NCBI GenBank assembly: GCA_019449595.1
Contig: JAGRPL010000005.1
Coordinates: forward strand, 1 to 64,000
Direction of reading: 5' to 3'
Origin: Rhodoferax sp.
GTDB taxonomy: Bacteria; Pseudomonadota; Gammaproteobacteria; Burkholderiales; Burkholderiaceae_C
DNA: 64,000 nt
Below, piece by piece: positions 46,522-56,045 of this stretch (the stretch's first letter is position 1; each line of letters begins with the position of its first letter). Both the position numbers and the translations under genes were made by a program. The notes below the pieces were generated by a model. That model was not told the origin of the DNA. It made no database searches and saw only the letters and a program-made list of their open reading frames with translations.

Positions 46522-46614
46522 GTCAAGATTGTCGCATCGGGGTGGGGTGGCGGTCTTGCTCTGTTTTTAGGAGCAGTCTACGCAGGAAATACGGGTATTA
46601 GCGCCCGATAAGAC

Positions 46615-46648
46615 ATAAAAAAAGCACCGGGGTTTGCCGGTGCTTTTG
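46615..46648 (-). terminator. Intrinsic terminator behind the GMC oxidoreductase region
   Basis: On the minus strand AAGCACCGG-CAAACC-CCGGTGCTT is followed by seven T. A second hairpin, CTGCC(A)CCT/AGGTGGGGGCAG at about 46652-46675, precedes it. Confidence 0.85.
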
Positions 46649-46678
46649 TAAACTGCCACCTCAAGGTGGGGGCAGGAA

Positions 46679-46770
46679 TTATTGGTTGTTGCTTGCCGTC
46701 TCCTCGGCTCTCTTGTCGATACCCTCTTCCATCAGGCGTTGTGCAGTTGCCGCTCAATCAGAAGCTGCAT
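46679..46770 (-). CDS. Two coupled tiny open frames after the GMC gene (tentative)
   Basis: Behind a good ribosome site (GGAGG eight bases before ATG 46770) is a 12-codon frame, [12 protein letters not shown]. Its stop overlaps a second ATG (TGATG) that opens a 17-codon frame ending EETASNNQ. The residue composition of the second frame looks protein-like. This could be a small coupled pair, or a single about 30-residue gene split by a one-base change. It may equally be chance. Confidence 0.25.
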
Positions 46771-46801
46771 GCACTGTACCTCCGGCGAGGGCGGGCGCCT
46801 A

Positions 46802-48541
46802 TCAGGATTTACCCTTCATTCGCAGCATTTCATCCTCGGCAATCCACTGGGCAGCCTTCTCGGCAATCATCAGGGTCGGTGAATTGGTGTTTCCGCTGGT
46901 GATGAGCGGCATGATGCCGGCGTCCACCACCCGCAGGCCGGTGACGCCGCGCACCTTGAGCCGTGCGTCCACCACCGCCATCGGGTCGGCGCCCGGTCCT
47001 TCCACGCGGCCCATCTTGGTGGTGCCTACAGGGTGGAAGATGGTGGTGGCGATGTCGCCCGCGAGCTGGGTCAGCTCGGCATCGGTCTGGAACTGCGTGC
47101 CGGGTTTGTATTCCTGTGGCCGATATTTCTGCAACGCGGGCTGCGCCATGATGTGGCGCGTCAGGCGCAGGGAATCGGCGGCGATCTTGCGGTCGGCTTC
47201 GGTGCTCAGGTAGTTGGGGGCAATGGCCGGTGCGTCCTCGAAGCGCGCCGTCTTGATGTGCACCGTACCCCGGCTGGTGGGGTTGAGGTTGCACACGCTG
47301 GCAGTCATGGCGTTAAAGGTGTGCAGCGGTTGGCCAAACGCCTCCAGGCTCAACGGTTGCACGTGGTATTCCAGGTTGGCATACGGTTGCGCCGGGTCGC
47401 TGCGGGTGAAGGCGCCGAGCTGGCTGGGCGCCATGCTCATGGGCCCGGTGCGCTTGAAGGCGTATTCCAGCCCGATCTTGGCCTTGCCCCAGAGAGACTG
47501 CGTCTGGGTATTGAGGGTGGGGGCGCCTTCCACCTTGAAGACGGTCCGGATCTGCAGGTGGTCCTGCAGGTTCTGTCCGACTCCGGGCAAATCCTTGACC
47601 ACCGCAATGCCCAGCGATTGCAGATGCGGGCCGGAACCCAGGCCCGAAAGCTCCAGGATCTGCGGTGACCCGATGGCCCCGGCGCAGAGAATGACTTCCA
47701 GCCGCGCCGTGGCATTGATCATTTCATGCCCGTTCCACACCTGCACGCCGGTGCAGCGCAGCGCGTTACCTGCGTCCGCGTCGGGTGCGACCTGCAGTCT
47801 GGACACCTGGGCGCCGGTCCACAGCTCAAAATTCGGCCGGGCGTAGCAGGTGGGGCGCAGGAACGCCTTGGCCGTGTTCCAGCGCCAGCCTTCTTTCTGG
47901 TTGACTTCGAAGTAACCCACGCCTTCGTTGTCGCCCCGGTTGAAATCGTCGGTGGCGGGAATACCGGCCTGCACGGCCGCCTGGGCAAACGCGTCCAGTA
48001 CGTCCCAGCGCAGGCGCTGTTTGTCCACGCGCCATTCGCCACCGGCATTGCGGTGGCGCAGCAGTTTGCGGTAGGGCGTGCCGTTGTCCTGCATCAGCGC
48101 AGGCGCAGTGCCGCGGGCGCCATGCACGGCGCTGGCACCCTTGTAGTGGTCTTCGTGCAGCTGGAAGTACGGCAGGCTGTGTTCCCAGCCCCAGGTGGCA
48201 TCGCCCGCCAGCTGGGCCCATTGGTCGTAATCGCGGGCCTGGCCCCGCATGTAGATCATGCCGTTGATGCTGCTGCAGCCGCCCAGCGTCTTGCCGCGCG
48301 GGTAGCGCAGGGAGCGCCCGTTCAGGCCGGCATCGGGTTCGGTGTGGTACAGCCAGTCGGTGCGGGGGTTGCCGATGCAGTACAGGTAGCCGACCGGGAT
48401 GTGGATCCAGTGGTAGTCATCGCGCCGACCGGCCTCCACGAGCAGAACCCGCTTGGATGCGTCGGCGCTCAGGCGGTTGGCCAGCAGGCAGCCGGCGGTG
48501 CCGGCGCCGATGATGATGTAGTCGAAGGTAGTCTCGCTCAT
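46802..48541 (-). CDS. GMC-family FAD oxidoreductase
   Basis: A 579-residue protein starting [20 protein letters not shown] with the FAD dinucleotide motif. [18 protein letters not shown] is the GMC signature 1; [15 protein letters not shown] is signature 2; the C-terminal HPVGTTKMG contains the catalytic His. It is close to choline dehydrogenases and alcohol dehydrogenases of the group, but the substrate is unknown. A Na+/H+ antiporter-like gene lies 56 bases upstream on the same strand. Confidence 0.92.
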   Translation of the reverse strand: MSETTFDYIIIGAGTAGCLLANRLSADASKRVLLVEAGRRDDYHWIHIPVGYLYCIGNPRTDWLYHTEPDAGLNGRSLRYPRGKTLGGCSSINGMIYMRGQARDYDQWAQLAGDATWGWEHSLPYFQLHEDHYKGASAVHGARGTAPALMQDNGTPYRKLLRHRNAGGEWRVDKQRLRWDVLDAFAQAAVQAGIPATDDFNRGDNEGVGYFEVNQKEGWRWNTAKAFLRPTCYARPNFELWTGAQVSRLQVAPDADAGNALRCTGVQVWNGHEMINATARLEVILCAGAIGSPQILELSGLGSGPHLQSLGIAVVKDLPGVGQNLQDHLQIRTVFKVEGAPTLNTQTQSLWGKAKIGLEYAFKRTGPMSMAPSQLGAFTRSDPAQPYANLEYHVQPLSLEAFGQPLHTFNAMTASVCNLNPTSRGTVHIKTARFEDAPAIAPNYLSTEADRKIAADSLRLTRHIMAQPALQKYRPQEYKPGTQFQTDAELTQLAGDIATTIFHPVGTTKMGRVEGPGADPMAVVDARLKVRGVTGLRVVDAGIMPLITSGNTNSPTLMIAEKAAQWIAEDEMLRMKGKS

Positions 48542-48597
48542 GTTGTTATCGATGTTGTGTGGTTGGATGGGTGTCTTCCAGGCGCTGTCGGACACTT

Positions 48598-49851
48598 CTA
48601 CAGCAGCAGGAAGCACGCGATGGCGACAGCGGTGGGAGCCAGAGCCCCCAGGAACAGGCCACCGGCCCCGATGGAGCCGTCGTTGAAACCGGGTTTGAGC
48701 AGCGCAGCACCGGCCGGGTTGGGCGCATTGGCAATGACGGTCAGCCCGCCCCCGGCGACTGCGCCGGCGACCAGCATGTATTTGGCCGACTCGCTGATGC
48801 CTTCGATGAGGGAGCCCAGGTAGGTGAGTGCGGCGTTGTCGGTGATGGCCGTCAGGGCGGTTGCGCCAAAGAACAGGGCCGTGGGTTGCAGGCTGGAGAC
48901 GATGGGCTGCAGCCACCACTGCTGCATGCCCCCCAGCACCACCAGGCCTGCCAGGAAGAAGCCCACCAGCAAACCTTCCTTGAGGATCAGGGGGCTCTGG
49001 AAACGTGCGTACGCCTGGGTATAGCCCAGGAAAAACAGGAACAGGCCCATGAACAGCACCGGGTGGTGGGCCAGGCTCACCACCCCGCCCAGGAACGCCA
49101 GGTGCACCAGGCTGACCACCCAGGGCACCGGCTGTGCAGACGAGTCCGTGGGGGCGGTGTCGGTGATGTGCGCGCGCAGCAGCGCCACAACGGCCGTGGC
49201 ATTAATCAGGACCGCTAGGGCCGCCTTCCAGCCCAGGGTGCTGGCGAGGTGGGCGGAGTCCCAGTTCCAGGTCTTGGCTACCATGAGCACGGGAGGTGCG
49301 GCGAAGGCCGTCAGGGTTCCGCCGATGGAGACGTTGACAAACAGCACACCCAGGGCCATGTATTTCAGCCGCTCGGGAATGCCGGGCCGGAAAATGCGGG
49401 GCGCCAGCATCAGGGCGGCCAGGGTCATGGCGGCCGGCTCGGTCACCAGGGAGCCCACCAGCGGAACGACGGCCAGGCCCAGCCACACCTGCACCACGGG
49501 TGTGGGCAGGGGCACGCAGCGGGCCACGCCGCTGAGCACCCGCTGAACCGCCTCCAGCACCGGGCGGGACGCGGCCACGACCATCACCACGAAGACAAAC
49601 AGGGGCTCGGTGTAGTGGCGCGATTCGGTGTAGGCCACGGCCTGCTCGGAGCCGGACACGAAGGCCATGGTGAGCACCAGCACCAGCGCCCAGAAACCAA
49701 ACACCACCTCCACTTCGCCCAGCAGGTGCAGCAGGCCGGCATGGCTGGGGTGGCGGTGCGCCAGCACCTCGAAGTATTTGGCGCCAAAGGTGTGCAGCAA
49801 GGCGATGCCAAACAGGACGGCGCCCAGGGTGTGGATCAGATCGGTTTGCAT
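48598..49851 (-). CDS. Putative Na+/H+ antiporter (DUF1504-type)
   Basis: A 417-residue membrane protein with about 11 helices. The N-terminus MQTDLIHTLGAVLFGIALLH and the segment LHLLGEVEVVFGFWALVLV are typical of this family, which is distantly related to ArsB/NhaD permeases. TEPAAMTLAALMLAPRIF and ALTAITDNAALTYLGSL are probably the ion-pathway loops. It is divergent from the P-type ATPase at 49933, so two cation transporters share an 81-base control region. Confidence 0.85.
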   Translation of the reverse strand: MQTDLIHTLGAVLFGIALLHTFGAKYFEVLAHRHPSHAGLLHLLGEVEVVFGFWALVLVLTMAFVSGSEQAVAYTESRHYTEPLFVFVVMVVAASRPVLEAVQRVLSGVARCVPLPTPVVQVWLGLAVVPLVGSLVTEPAAMTLAALMLAPRIFRPGIPERLKYMALGVLFVNVSIGGTLTAFAAPPVLMVAKTWNWDSAHLASTLGWKAALAVLINATAVVALLRAHITDTAPTDSSAQPVPWVVSLVHLAFLGGVVSLAHHPVLFMGLFLFFLGYTQAYARFQSPLILKEGLLVGFFLAGLVVLGGMQQWWLQPIVSSLQPTALFFGATALTAITDNAALTYLGSLIEGISESAKYMLVAGAVAGGGLTVIANAPNPAGAALLKPGFNDGSIGAGGLFLGALAPTAVAIACFLLL

Positions 49852-49932
49852 GGTGTGGGTGCATGGTAACCTGTTGATGCCAGGCGCCGCAGGGCGACGC
49901 GCCTTCTCTTCACTACTGACCTGAATACCCGC

Positions 49933-52638
49933 ATGGCGAGCAATCCCGTACCCTCACCGGCGCCGTCTTCTGCCGATTGGCATCTGCGGGAGGTGCATGA
50001 ACTCGTCCATGCGCACGGCGTGGATCCGGCCAACGGCCTGCAGGAACATCAGGTTGCCCAGCGCACCCTGCAGTACGGCGCCAACGCCTTGCCCACCACG
50101 GCGAGCCGCAGCCTGTGGGCCCTGCTGGCGGACCAGTTCCGCGACGTCATGATCCTGGTGCTGGTGGCGGCGGCGCTCATCTCGGGGGTCATGGGCGAGC
50201 GGGTGGATACCCTGGTGATCCTGGTCATTGTGCTGCTCAATGCCACCGTGGGGTTGTTGCAGGCCTGGCGTGCCGACCAGGCGCTGGCGGCGCTGCAGCG
50301 CCTGGCCGCGGCGCAGGCCACGGTACTGCGCGGCGGGCAGGTGCAGCAGGTGCCCGCGCAGGCGCTGGTGCCGGGGGACATCGTGCTGCTGGAAGCCGGA
50401 AACCAGGTGCCAGCCGATTTGCGGCTGATTGAGATTGCGCAGCTGCGGGTGGATGAATCGGCGCTCACGGGCGAGTCGGCCACGGTGGACAAGCATGCGG
50501 GCGTCCTGCGCGGCGCGGCACACGCGCTGGGCGACCGGCTCAACATGGCCTTCAAGGGCACCACCGCGACGCACGGCCGTGGTCGCGGGCTGGTGGTGGC
50601 CACCGGCGTGACGACCGAACTGGGCAAGGTGGCCGGCCTGCTGGAGCAGACGGTCGAGCGCAGCACGCCGCTGCAGCGGCGACTGGCCGCGTTCGGCAAG
50701 CGGGTGGCGCTGGCGGTGCTGGGCATCTGTGCCGTGATCTTTGCGGTGGGGGTGCTGCGTGGCGAGTCGCCCCTGCAGATGGTGCTGCTGGCTGTGAGCC
50801 TGGCGGTGGCGGCCATTCCCGAGGCGCTGCCCGCTGTGGTGACGGTACTGCTGGCGCTGGGGGCGCGCAAGATGGTGACCTTCCATGCGCTGATCCGCCG
50901 CCTGCCATCGGTGGAGACCCTGGGCTCGGTGACAGTCATCTGCTCGGACAAGACCGGCACGCTGACGCAAAACCGCATGCAGGCCGAATGCCTGGCGGTG
51001 GGCGATCCCGCGGCGGGGTGTTCCACCTGGACCGTCGGCGCGGCGCTTCCGGATGCGGCCCACGCCGAACTCCTGTGTGCGGGCGCCCTGTGCAACGATG
51101 CCCGCCGGGCGCCGGACGGCCGCTGGATGGGCGACCCTACCGAAACCGCGCTGACCGACGTGGCCGCCGCCGCGGGGCTCGACAAGGCGGCTCTGGATGC
51201 CCGGTGGCCGCGTGTGCTGGAGCAGCCGTTTGACGCGGTGCGCAAGCGCATGAGCACCTTCCACCGCACGTCGCAGGGCTACGTGGCCTACACCAAGGGT
51301 GCGCCCGAATCGGTCATTCCCCTGTGCACGTCGGTCTGGCGCGAAGCGGCGGCAGGGGGGCCTTCCGCCACGGACCACCAGGCCTGGCTGGCGCGCGCCG
51401 AAGACATGGCGGCGCAGGGCCTGCGGGTGCTGGCAGTGGCCCGGCGCAGCTACGAACACCTGCCCGAAGCCGGAGGCGAAATCGAGGCCGTGGAAAGCGG
51501 CCTGTGTCTGCTGGGGCTGGTGGGACTGATGGACCCGCCGCGGGCCGAGGCGGCGCAGGCGGTGCGTGAATGCCTGGCCGCGGGCATTGCGCCGGTGATG
51601 ATCACCGGCGACCACCCGGCCACGGCGCAGGCCATTGCCTGTCGTCTGGGCATCGTGGGCGCGGCGCCAGCGCCGGTGCTGACGGGAGCGGATCTGGCGA
51701 CGCTGGACGACGCGGCCTTGCGTGCCCAGGTGCGCAGTGTGCGCATCTACGCCCGGGTGGACCCGGCGCAGAAAATCCGCATCGTCGAAGCCCTGCAGTC
51801 GCTGGGCGAGTTCGTGGCCATGACGGGGGACGGCGTCAACGATGCGCCCGCCCTCAAACGCGCCGACATCGGCATCGCCATGGGCCGGGGTGGGACCGAT
51901 GTGGCGCGCGAGGCCGCCAGCCTGGTGCTGCTGGACGACAACTTCGCCACCATTGTCGGCGCCGTGCGCGAGGGGCGGCGCATCTACGACAACATCCGCA
52001 AGTTCGTGCGCTACGCCATGACCGGCAACTCGGGCGAGATCTGGACCATTTTTCTGGCGCCCTTGCTGCTGCTGCCGATTCCGCTGCTGCCCATCCACAT
52101 CCTGTGGGTCAATCTGGTCACCGATGGTCTGCCGGGGCTGGCGCTGGCGGCCGAGCCGGCCGAGCGTGGCGTCATGCAGCGCCCACCCCGGCCGCCCGGC
52201 GAGAGCCTGTTCGCCCATGGCCTGTGGCAGCACATCCTGGGCATCGGCCTGCTGCTGGCGGGCTTGTGCCTGGGGGTGCAGGCCTGGGCCATTTCCACCG
52301 GGCACACCCATTGGCAAACCATGGTCTTCACCGTGCTGACGCTGGGCCAGATGGCCCATGTGATGGGCATACGCTCCGAGCAGGACCCGCTGTGGCGCAT
52401 CGGCATTGCCAGCAACCGGCCCCTGCTGGGCGCCGTGCTGCTGACCTTTGCGCTGCAGATGGCCACCATCTACGTGCCGGTGCTCAATCCCATCTTCAAG
52501 ACCCAGCCGCTGAGCCTGGCGGAACTGGCCGTGTGCCTGGGTGCCGCCGCCGTGGTGTGGGGGGCGACCGAAGTGGAGAAAGCCTGGCGCCGCGCCCGTC
52601 GCCAGAACGACCACACCGTTGCCATGGATGCCGTATGA
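49933..52638 (+). CDS. P-type cation-transporting ATPase (P2A, calcium-pump type)
   Basis: A 901-residue protein with ten membrane helices. The phosphorylation site is CSDKTGTLTQNRM; actuator loop LTGESATVDK; hinge MTGDGVNDAPALKRADIGIA. M4 has AAIPEALPAVV and M6 NLVTDGLPGLAL, a P2-type arrangement as in bacterial Ca2+ or Mg2+ pumps. The full-length N-terminal cation-ATPase domain is present. Its stop overlaps the start of a small membrane-protein gene (ATGA), which could be an accessory subunit. Confidence 0.92.
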   Translation: MASNPVPSPAPSSADWHLREVHELVHAHGVDPANGLQEHQVAQRTLQYGANALPTTASRSLWALLADQFRDVMILVLVAAALISGVMGERVDTLVILVIVLLNATVGLLQAWRADQALAALQRLAAAQATVLRGGQVQQVPAQALVPGDIVLLEAGNQVPADLRLIEIAQLRVDESALTGESATVDKHAGVLRGAAHALGDRLNMAFKGTTATHGRGRGLVVATGVTTELGKVAGLLEQTVERSTPLQRRLAAFGKRVALAVLGICAVIFAVGVLRGESPLQMVLLAVSLAVAAIPEALPAVVTVLLALGARKMVTFHALIRRLPSVETLGSVTVICSDKTGTLTQNRMQAECLAVGDPAAGCSTWTVGAALPDAAHAELLCAGALCNDARRAPDGRWMGDPTETALTDVAAAAGLDKAALDARWPRVLEQPFDAVRKRMSTFHRTSQGYVAYTKGAPESVIPLCTSVWREAAAGGPSATDHQAWLARAEDMAAQGLRVLAVARRSYEHLPEAGGEIEAVESGLCLLGLVGLMDPPRAEAAQAVRECLAAGIAPVMITGDHPATAQAIACRLGIVGAAPAPVLTGADLATLDDAALRAQVRSVRIYARVDPAQKIRIVEALQSLGEFVAMTGDGVNDAPALKRADIGIAMGRGGTDVAREAASLVLLDDNFATIVGAVREGRRIYDNIRKFVRYAMTGNSGEIWTIFLAPLLLLPIPLLPIHILWVNLVTDGLPGLALAAEPAERGVMQRPPRPPGESLFAHGLWQHILGIGLLLAGLCLGVQAWAISTGHTHWQTMVFTVLTLGQMAHVMGIRSEQDPLWRIGIASNRPLLGAVLLTFALQMATIYVPVLNPIFKTQPLSLAELAVCLGAAAVVWGATEVEKAWRRARRQNDHTVAMDAV

Positions 52639-53183
52639 AGAAGACCCGCTCCACGCCCATTCACCACCTGGAATTGCGCGTGCGCGAACTGGGGCAAATG
52701 TTCAACTCGCTCGACCCCACGCCCTTTCTCAACAAGGATCTGGACCGCGAGGCCGAAGCCTTCATCGAGACCTGGGCCATGGGGTTTGCACCCGGCTGCC
52801 GGCTGCACATCACCGTCCACCTGGCGAGCCCGCCCGCCGAAGGCGACCCGGGCGCACTGGTGGCCGAGGCTATCCACAACTACTTTGACTACAAGGCTGG
52901 CCTGGTGCGCGCGGAGTTGCAAGAGCTGCTGCGGCAGGGCCGCGCCAGCCTGTTCATCGGCCTGGCCTTTGTGACGCTGTGCCTGCTGGCCGCCGACGCC
53001 ATCGGGCGCCCGGGCTCCAGCACGGCGGCCACCATTGCGCGCGAAAGCCTGACCATCGTCGGCTGGGTGGCCATGTGGCGCCCCCTGCAAATCTTTCTGT
53101 ACGACTGGTGGCCGCTGGCGCGGCGCATCCGTGTCTACAAGGCGCTGCAGCAGGCCCACGTGCGCGTGGTGCCCACCGTGTAG
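52635..53183 (+). CDS. Conserved membrane protein coupled to the P-type ATPase
   Basis: A 182-residue protein. Residues 1-100 are soluble and acidic (NSLDPTPFLNKDLDREAEAF). Two helices follow (ASLFIGLAFVTLCLLAADAI and LTIVGWVAMWRPLQIFLY), then a basic C-terminus with RRIRVYKAL. I do not recognise a functional family. The ATGA overlap with the ATPase gene argues for a common role, for example as a regulatory subunit. Confidence 0.75.
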   Translation: MKKTRSTPIHHLELRVRELGQMFNSLDPTPFLNKDLDREAEAFIETWAMGFAPGCRLHITVHLASPPAEGDPGALVAEAIHNYFDYKAGLVRAELQELLRQGRASLFIGLAFVTLCLLAADAIGRPGSSTAATIARESLTIVGWVAMWRPLQIFLYDWWPLARRIRVYKALQQAHVRVVPTV

Positions 53184-53191
53184 CGGAGCGC

Positions 53192-53986
53192 TTACTGCCC
53201 TTGCCAGACCGGCTTGCGTTTTTCCTGAAAGGCCTTCTGGCCTTCCTTGGCGTCCTCGGTCAGGGTGAACAGGGCGATCTGGCTTTCGGTGAAGGACATG
53301 CTCTCCTCGAACGACATGGCCTCGGCCTTTTTCATGGTGTACAGGCCGCGGCGGATGGCGGCGGGGGACTTGTCCAAGAGGCGCTCCAGCAGCCACTGCA
53401 GTTTGGCGTCCACGTCGTCGTCCACATAGTTCACCAGGTTGTATTCCAGCGCCTGGGCGGATGTGATGGGCTCGCCGGTCAGGCACATCTCGGCCAGCTT
53501 GCGCCGCGGAATCAGGTGCTGCAGCACGCTCAGCACCTGCGCCGGGAACACGCCTACCTTCACTTCGGGCAGGCCGAACACGGCATGGCTGGCCGCCACG
53601 GCCATGTCGCACATGCTCATCAGGCCCATGCCGCCGGCCATGCAGGCACCGTTGACGCGGGCGATCAACGGCACGGTGCTGGCCTTGGCCACGCGCAGCA
53701 CCTGGGCCAGGTGGCCGTGGGGTTCGGAGTAGTCGGTGGTGAAGGCCTTGGCCGACTGCAGATCGGCGCCGGCGCAAAACGCCTTGCTGCCAGCGCCGGT
53801 GATGACGATGGCGCGGATGGTGCGCTGCCCCTGCGCGGCCTGGATCGCCTGGACCATGCCGGCCAGCACCGTGTGGCTCATGGCGTTGCGCCGCTCTTCC
53901 CGGGTGATGGTGAGCCACAACACGGGGCCGCGTTGCTCGACGGACAATTCAGCCGATGAAGTGAAGGGGGATGCGGGGGTCTGCAT
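53192..53986 (-). CDS. Enoyl-CoA hydratase/isomerase family protein
   Basis: A 264-residue crotonase-fold protein, start ATG 53986 with GGAG upstream. The oxyanion-hole segments are GSKAFCAGADLQSAKAF and ARVNGACMAGGMGLMSMCD. The usual first catalytic Glu position is Gly-Met (GGMGLMSMCD) and the second region reads LPEVKVGVFPAQ, with a Glu. The family is broad (hydratase, isomerase, hydrolase). It is convergent with the ATPase operon and divergent from the lipid transporter. Confidence 0.88.
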   Translation of the reverse strand: MQTPASPFTSSAELSVEQRGPVLWLTITREERRNAMSHTVLAGMVQAIQAAQGQRTIRAIVITGAGSKAFCAGADLQSAKAFTTDYSEPHGHLAQVLRVAKASTVPLIARVNGACMAGGMGLMSMCDMAVAASHAVFGLPEVKVGVFPAQVLSVLQHLIPRRKLAEMCLTGEPITSAQALEYNLVNYVDDDVDAKLQWLLERLLDKSPAAIRRGLYTMKKAEAMSFEESMSFTESQIALFTLTEDAKEGQKAFQEKRKPVWQGQ

Positions 53987-54060
53987 GGGGGCTCCTGATA
54001 CGTAGTGTGCTTGCAATGTTTGCGCCAAGACGGTGCGCGGCCCCCGCTACAGCGGGTACC

Positions 54061-55224
54061 ATGCGCTCCATACCTATTTTGAGAAGACAGGCTTCCGTGG
54101 AGGATATCCAACCCCGCATTGTGTCCGAACACACGTCCGCCGGACCGTGTGTGCTGCTGCATGGGCACTGGACGGCCGCGCAGCTGGCCGCCCCGGCCCA
54201 CTGGACGGCTGTGCAGGCCGCCTTGCGCGAAGCGCAGAAGGCGGGGCCCTTCTGTGTCTGGGATCTGCGTCCGCTGCAGCGCTTGGACCACAGCGGCGCG
54301 CAGCTCCTGTGGAACACCTGGGGCCGCCAGTGGCCCGGTGCCTTGCACGCGCTGGCGGGACAACGGGCCATGCTGGAGCGCGTGGCCCGCTTTTCGGTCA
54401 CGCCGCCGGCGCCCCGGCGCCTGACGCTGGGGGAGGCGTTCCTGCGCCTGGGGGCCTGGGTGCACCATGTGGGGGGGCATGTGGCCGCCGCGGTGCGGCT
54501 GGTGGGGCAGCTGCTGCTGGATCTGCTGCGCCTGGCGCGCGCACCCCGTTTGGGGCCGTGGCGCGACATTTCAGGGCACCTGTACCGCATTGGTGCCACG
54601 GCCCTGCCCATCACGGCCCTGGTGGGGTTCCTGATTGGTGTGGTGCTGGCCTACCTCATGTCGCGGCAGCTGCGCCAGTTCGGCGCCGACACCTTCATTG
54701 TCAACATCCTGGGCATTTCGCTGATCCGCGAGCTGGGGCCCGTGCTGGCGGCCATCCTGATTGCGGGGCGCTCGGGCTCGGCCATCACGGCCCAGATCGG
54801 CGTGATGCGGGTGACCGAGGAACTCGATGCCATGCGGGTCATGGGCATTCCCAAGGGCTACCGTCTGGTCATGCCCCGTGCGGTGGCCATGGCCCTGGCG
54901 ATGCCCTTGCTGGCGGTGTGGACCACCCTGGCGGCCTTGCTGGGGGGCATGGTGGCGTCGGACCTGACCATGGGTCTGACCCCGGCGTATTTCGTCAGCG
55001 CGCTGCCCAAGGCCGTGCAGGTGGCCAACCTGTGGCTGGCCATGGGCAAGTCGGCCGTGTTCGGGCTGCTGATTGCCCTGATCGGTTGCCATTACGGGCT
55101 GCGCGTGAAACCCAACACCCAAAGCCTGGGCGAGGGCACCACGGCATCGGTGGTCACCTCCATCACCATGGTCATCCTGGTGGACGCGCTGTTTGCCATT
55201 GTGTGCAAGGACGTGGGCATATGA
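54061..55224 (+). CDS. MlaE-family ABC permease with N-terminal STAS domain
   Basis: A 387-residue protein if ATG 54061 is used; GTG 54097 is possible. Residues about 15-110 look like a STAS domain (VWDLRPLQRLDHSGAQLLWN), the MlaB role fused to the permease. The MlaE part has about five helices with ITALVGFLIGVVLAYLMSRQ and RSGSAITAQIGVMRVTEELDAM, the family signature. It forms the inner-membrane channel for lipid or hydrophobic substrate transport. It overlaps the ATPase gene by ATGA. Confidence 0.9.
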   Translation: MRSIPILRRQASVEDIQPRIVSEHTSAGPCVLLHGHWTAAQLAAPAHWTAVQAALREAQKAGPFCVWDLRPLQRLDHSGAQLLWNTWGRQWPGALHALAGQRAMLERVARFSVTPPAPRRLTLGEAFLRLGAWVHHVGGHVAAAVRLVGQLLLDLLRLARAPRLGPWRDISGHLYRIGATALPITALVGFLIGVVLAYLMSRQLRQFGADTFIVNILGISLIRELGPVLAAILIAGRSGSAITAQIGVMRVTEELDAMRVMGIPKGYRLVMPRAVAMALAMPLLAVWTTLAALLGGMVASDLTMGLTPAYFVSALPKAVQVANLWLAMGKSAVFGLLIALIGCHYGLRVKPNTQSLGEGTTASVVTSITMVILVDALFAIVCKDVGI

Positions 55225-56033
55225 GCAACACACCCAAGTCCGCCCATGCGCCGGCCGTGGTCGAGGTCCGCAACCTGTGGACGGTGTTCCGCACCGAGGG
55301 CACGGACGCCGTGGTCCACCAGGACCTGGATCTCACCATCGCCCGGGGCGAGCTGCTGTCCCTTGTGGGCGGATCGGGCGGTGGCAAGACCGTCCTGCTG
55401 CGCCAGATACTGGGGCTGGAGACCCCCACACGTGGCAGCGTCACGGTGCTGGGTCATCCGGCGGCCGAGCTGGGGCGCACGGGGGCGGCCAGCCGGGTGG
55501 GCATGCTGTTCCAGCACGGGGCCCTGTTTTCGGCGTTCACGGTGCTGGAGAACATTGCCTTCCCGCTGCGGGAGCTGCGCAATCTGCCGGAAGACCTGGT
55601 GCGCGACGCCGTCCTGGTCAAGATGCAGATGGTGGGGCTGGACCCGGAGCATGCCCACAAGATGCCGGCCGACCTGTCGGGTGGCATGGTCAAACGCGTG
55701 GCACTGGCGCGCGCACTGATCATGGACCCGCCGCTGCTGCTGCTGGACGAACCCACGGCCGGGCTGGATCCGGACCGGGCCGACGCGTTCTGCACCCTGC
55801 TGCGTTCGCTGCACCGGGAGCTTGGCCTGACGGTGGTCATGGTGACGCACGACCTGGACACCATCTACGAGCTCAGCACCCGTGTGGCCGTGGTGGCGGA
55901 CAAGCAGATCATTGTGTCGGGATCGCCGCGGGAGGTGATGGCGTTTGACCATCCCTTCGTGCGGCATTTTTTTCTGGGCCCGCGCGGACGCCGCGCGATG
56001 GCGTTGTTGCACGCGGCCCCGGATGGCGTGTAG
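55221..56033 (+). CDS. MlaF-type ABC transporter ATP-binding protein
   Basis: A 270-residue ATPase. Walker A is GGSGGGKTVLLR, the signature LSGGMVKRVALARA, Walker B LLLLDEPTAGLDP, and the H-loop VMVTHDLDT. LVGGSGGGKT and LFQHGALFSAFTVLENI are typical of Mla/Mkl-type ATPases. It powers the preceding permease. MlaD follows 12 bases downstream. Confidence 0.95.
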   Translation: MSNTPKSAHAPAVVEVRNLWTVFRTEGTDAVVHQDLDLTIARGELLSLVGGSGGGKTVLLRQILGLETPTRGSVTVLGHPAAELGRTGAASRVGMLFQHGALFSAFTVLENIAFPLRELRNLPEDLVRDAVLVKMQMVGLDPEHAHKMPADLSGGMVKRVALARALIMDPPLLLLDEPTAGLDPDRADAFCTLLRSLHRELGLTVVMVTHDLDTIYELSTRVAVVADKQIIVSGSPREVMAFDHPFVRHFFLGPRGRRAMALLHAAPDGV

Positions 56034-56045
56034 AAAGAGAACCTT

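Noticed and set aside
49954..52614. 886-codon open frame opposite the P-type ATPase
   Set aside because: It is the antisense shadow of a well-conserved ATPase with intact motifs.
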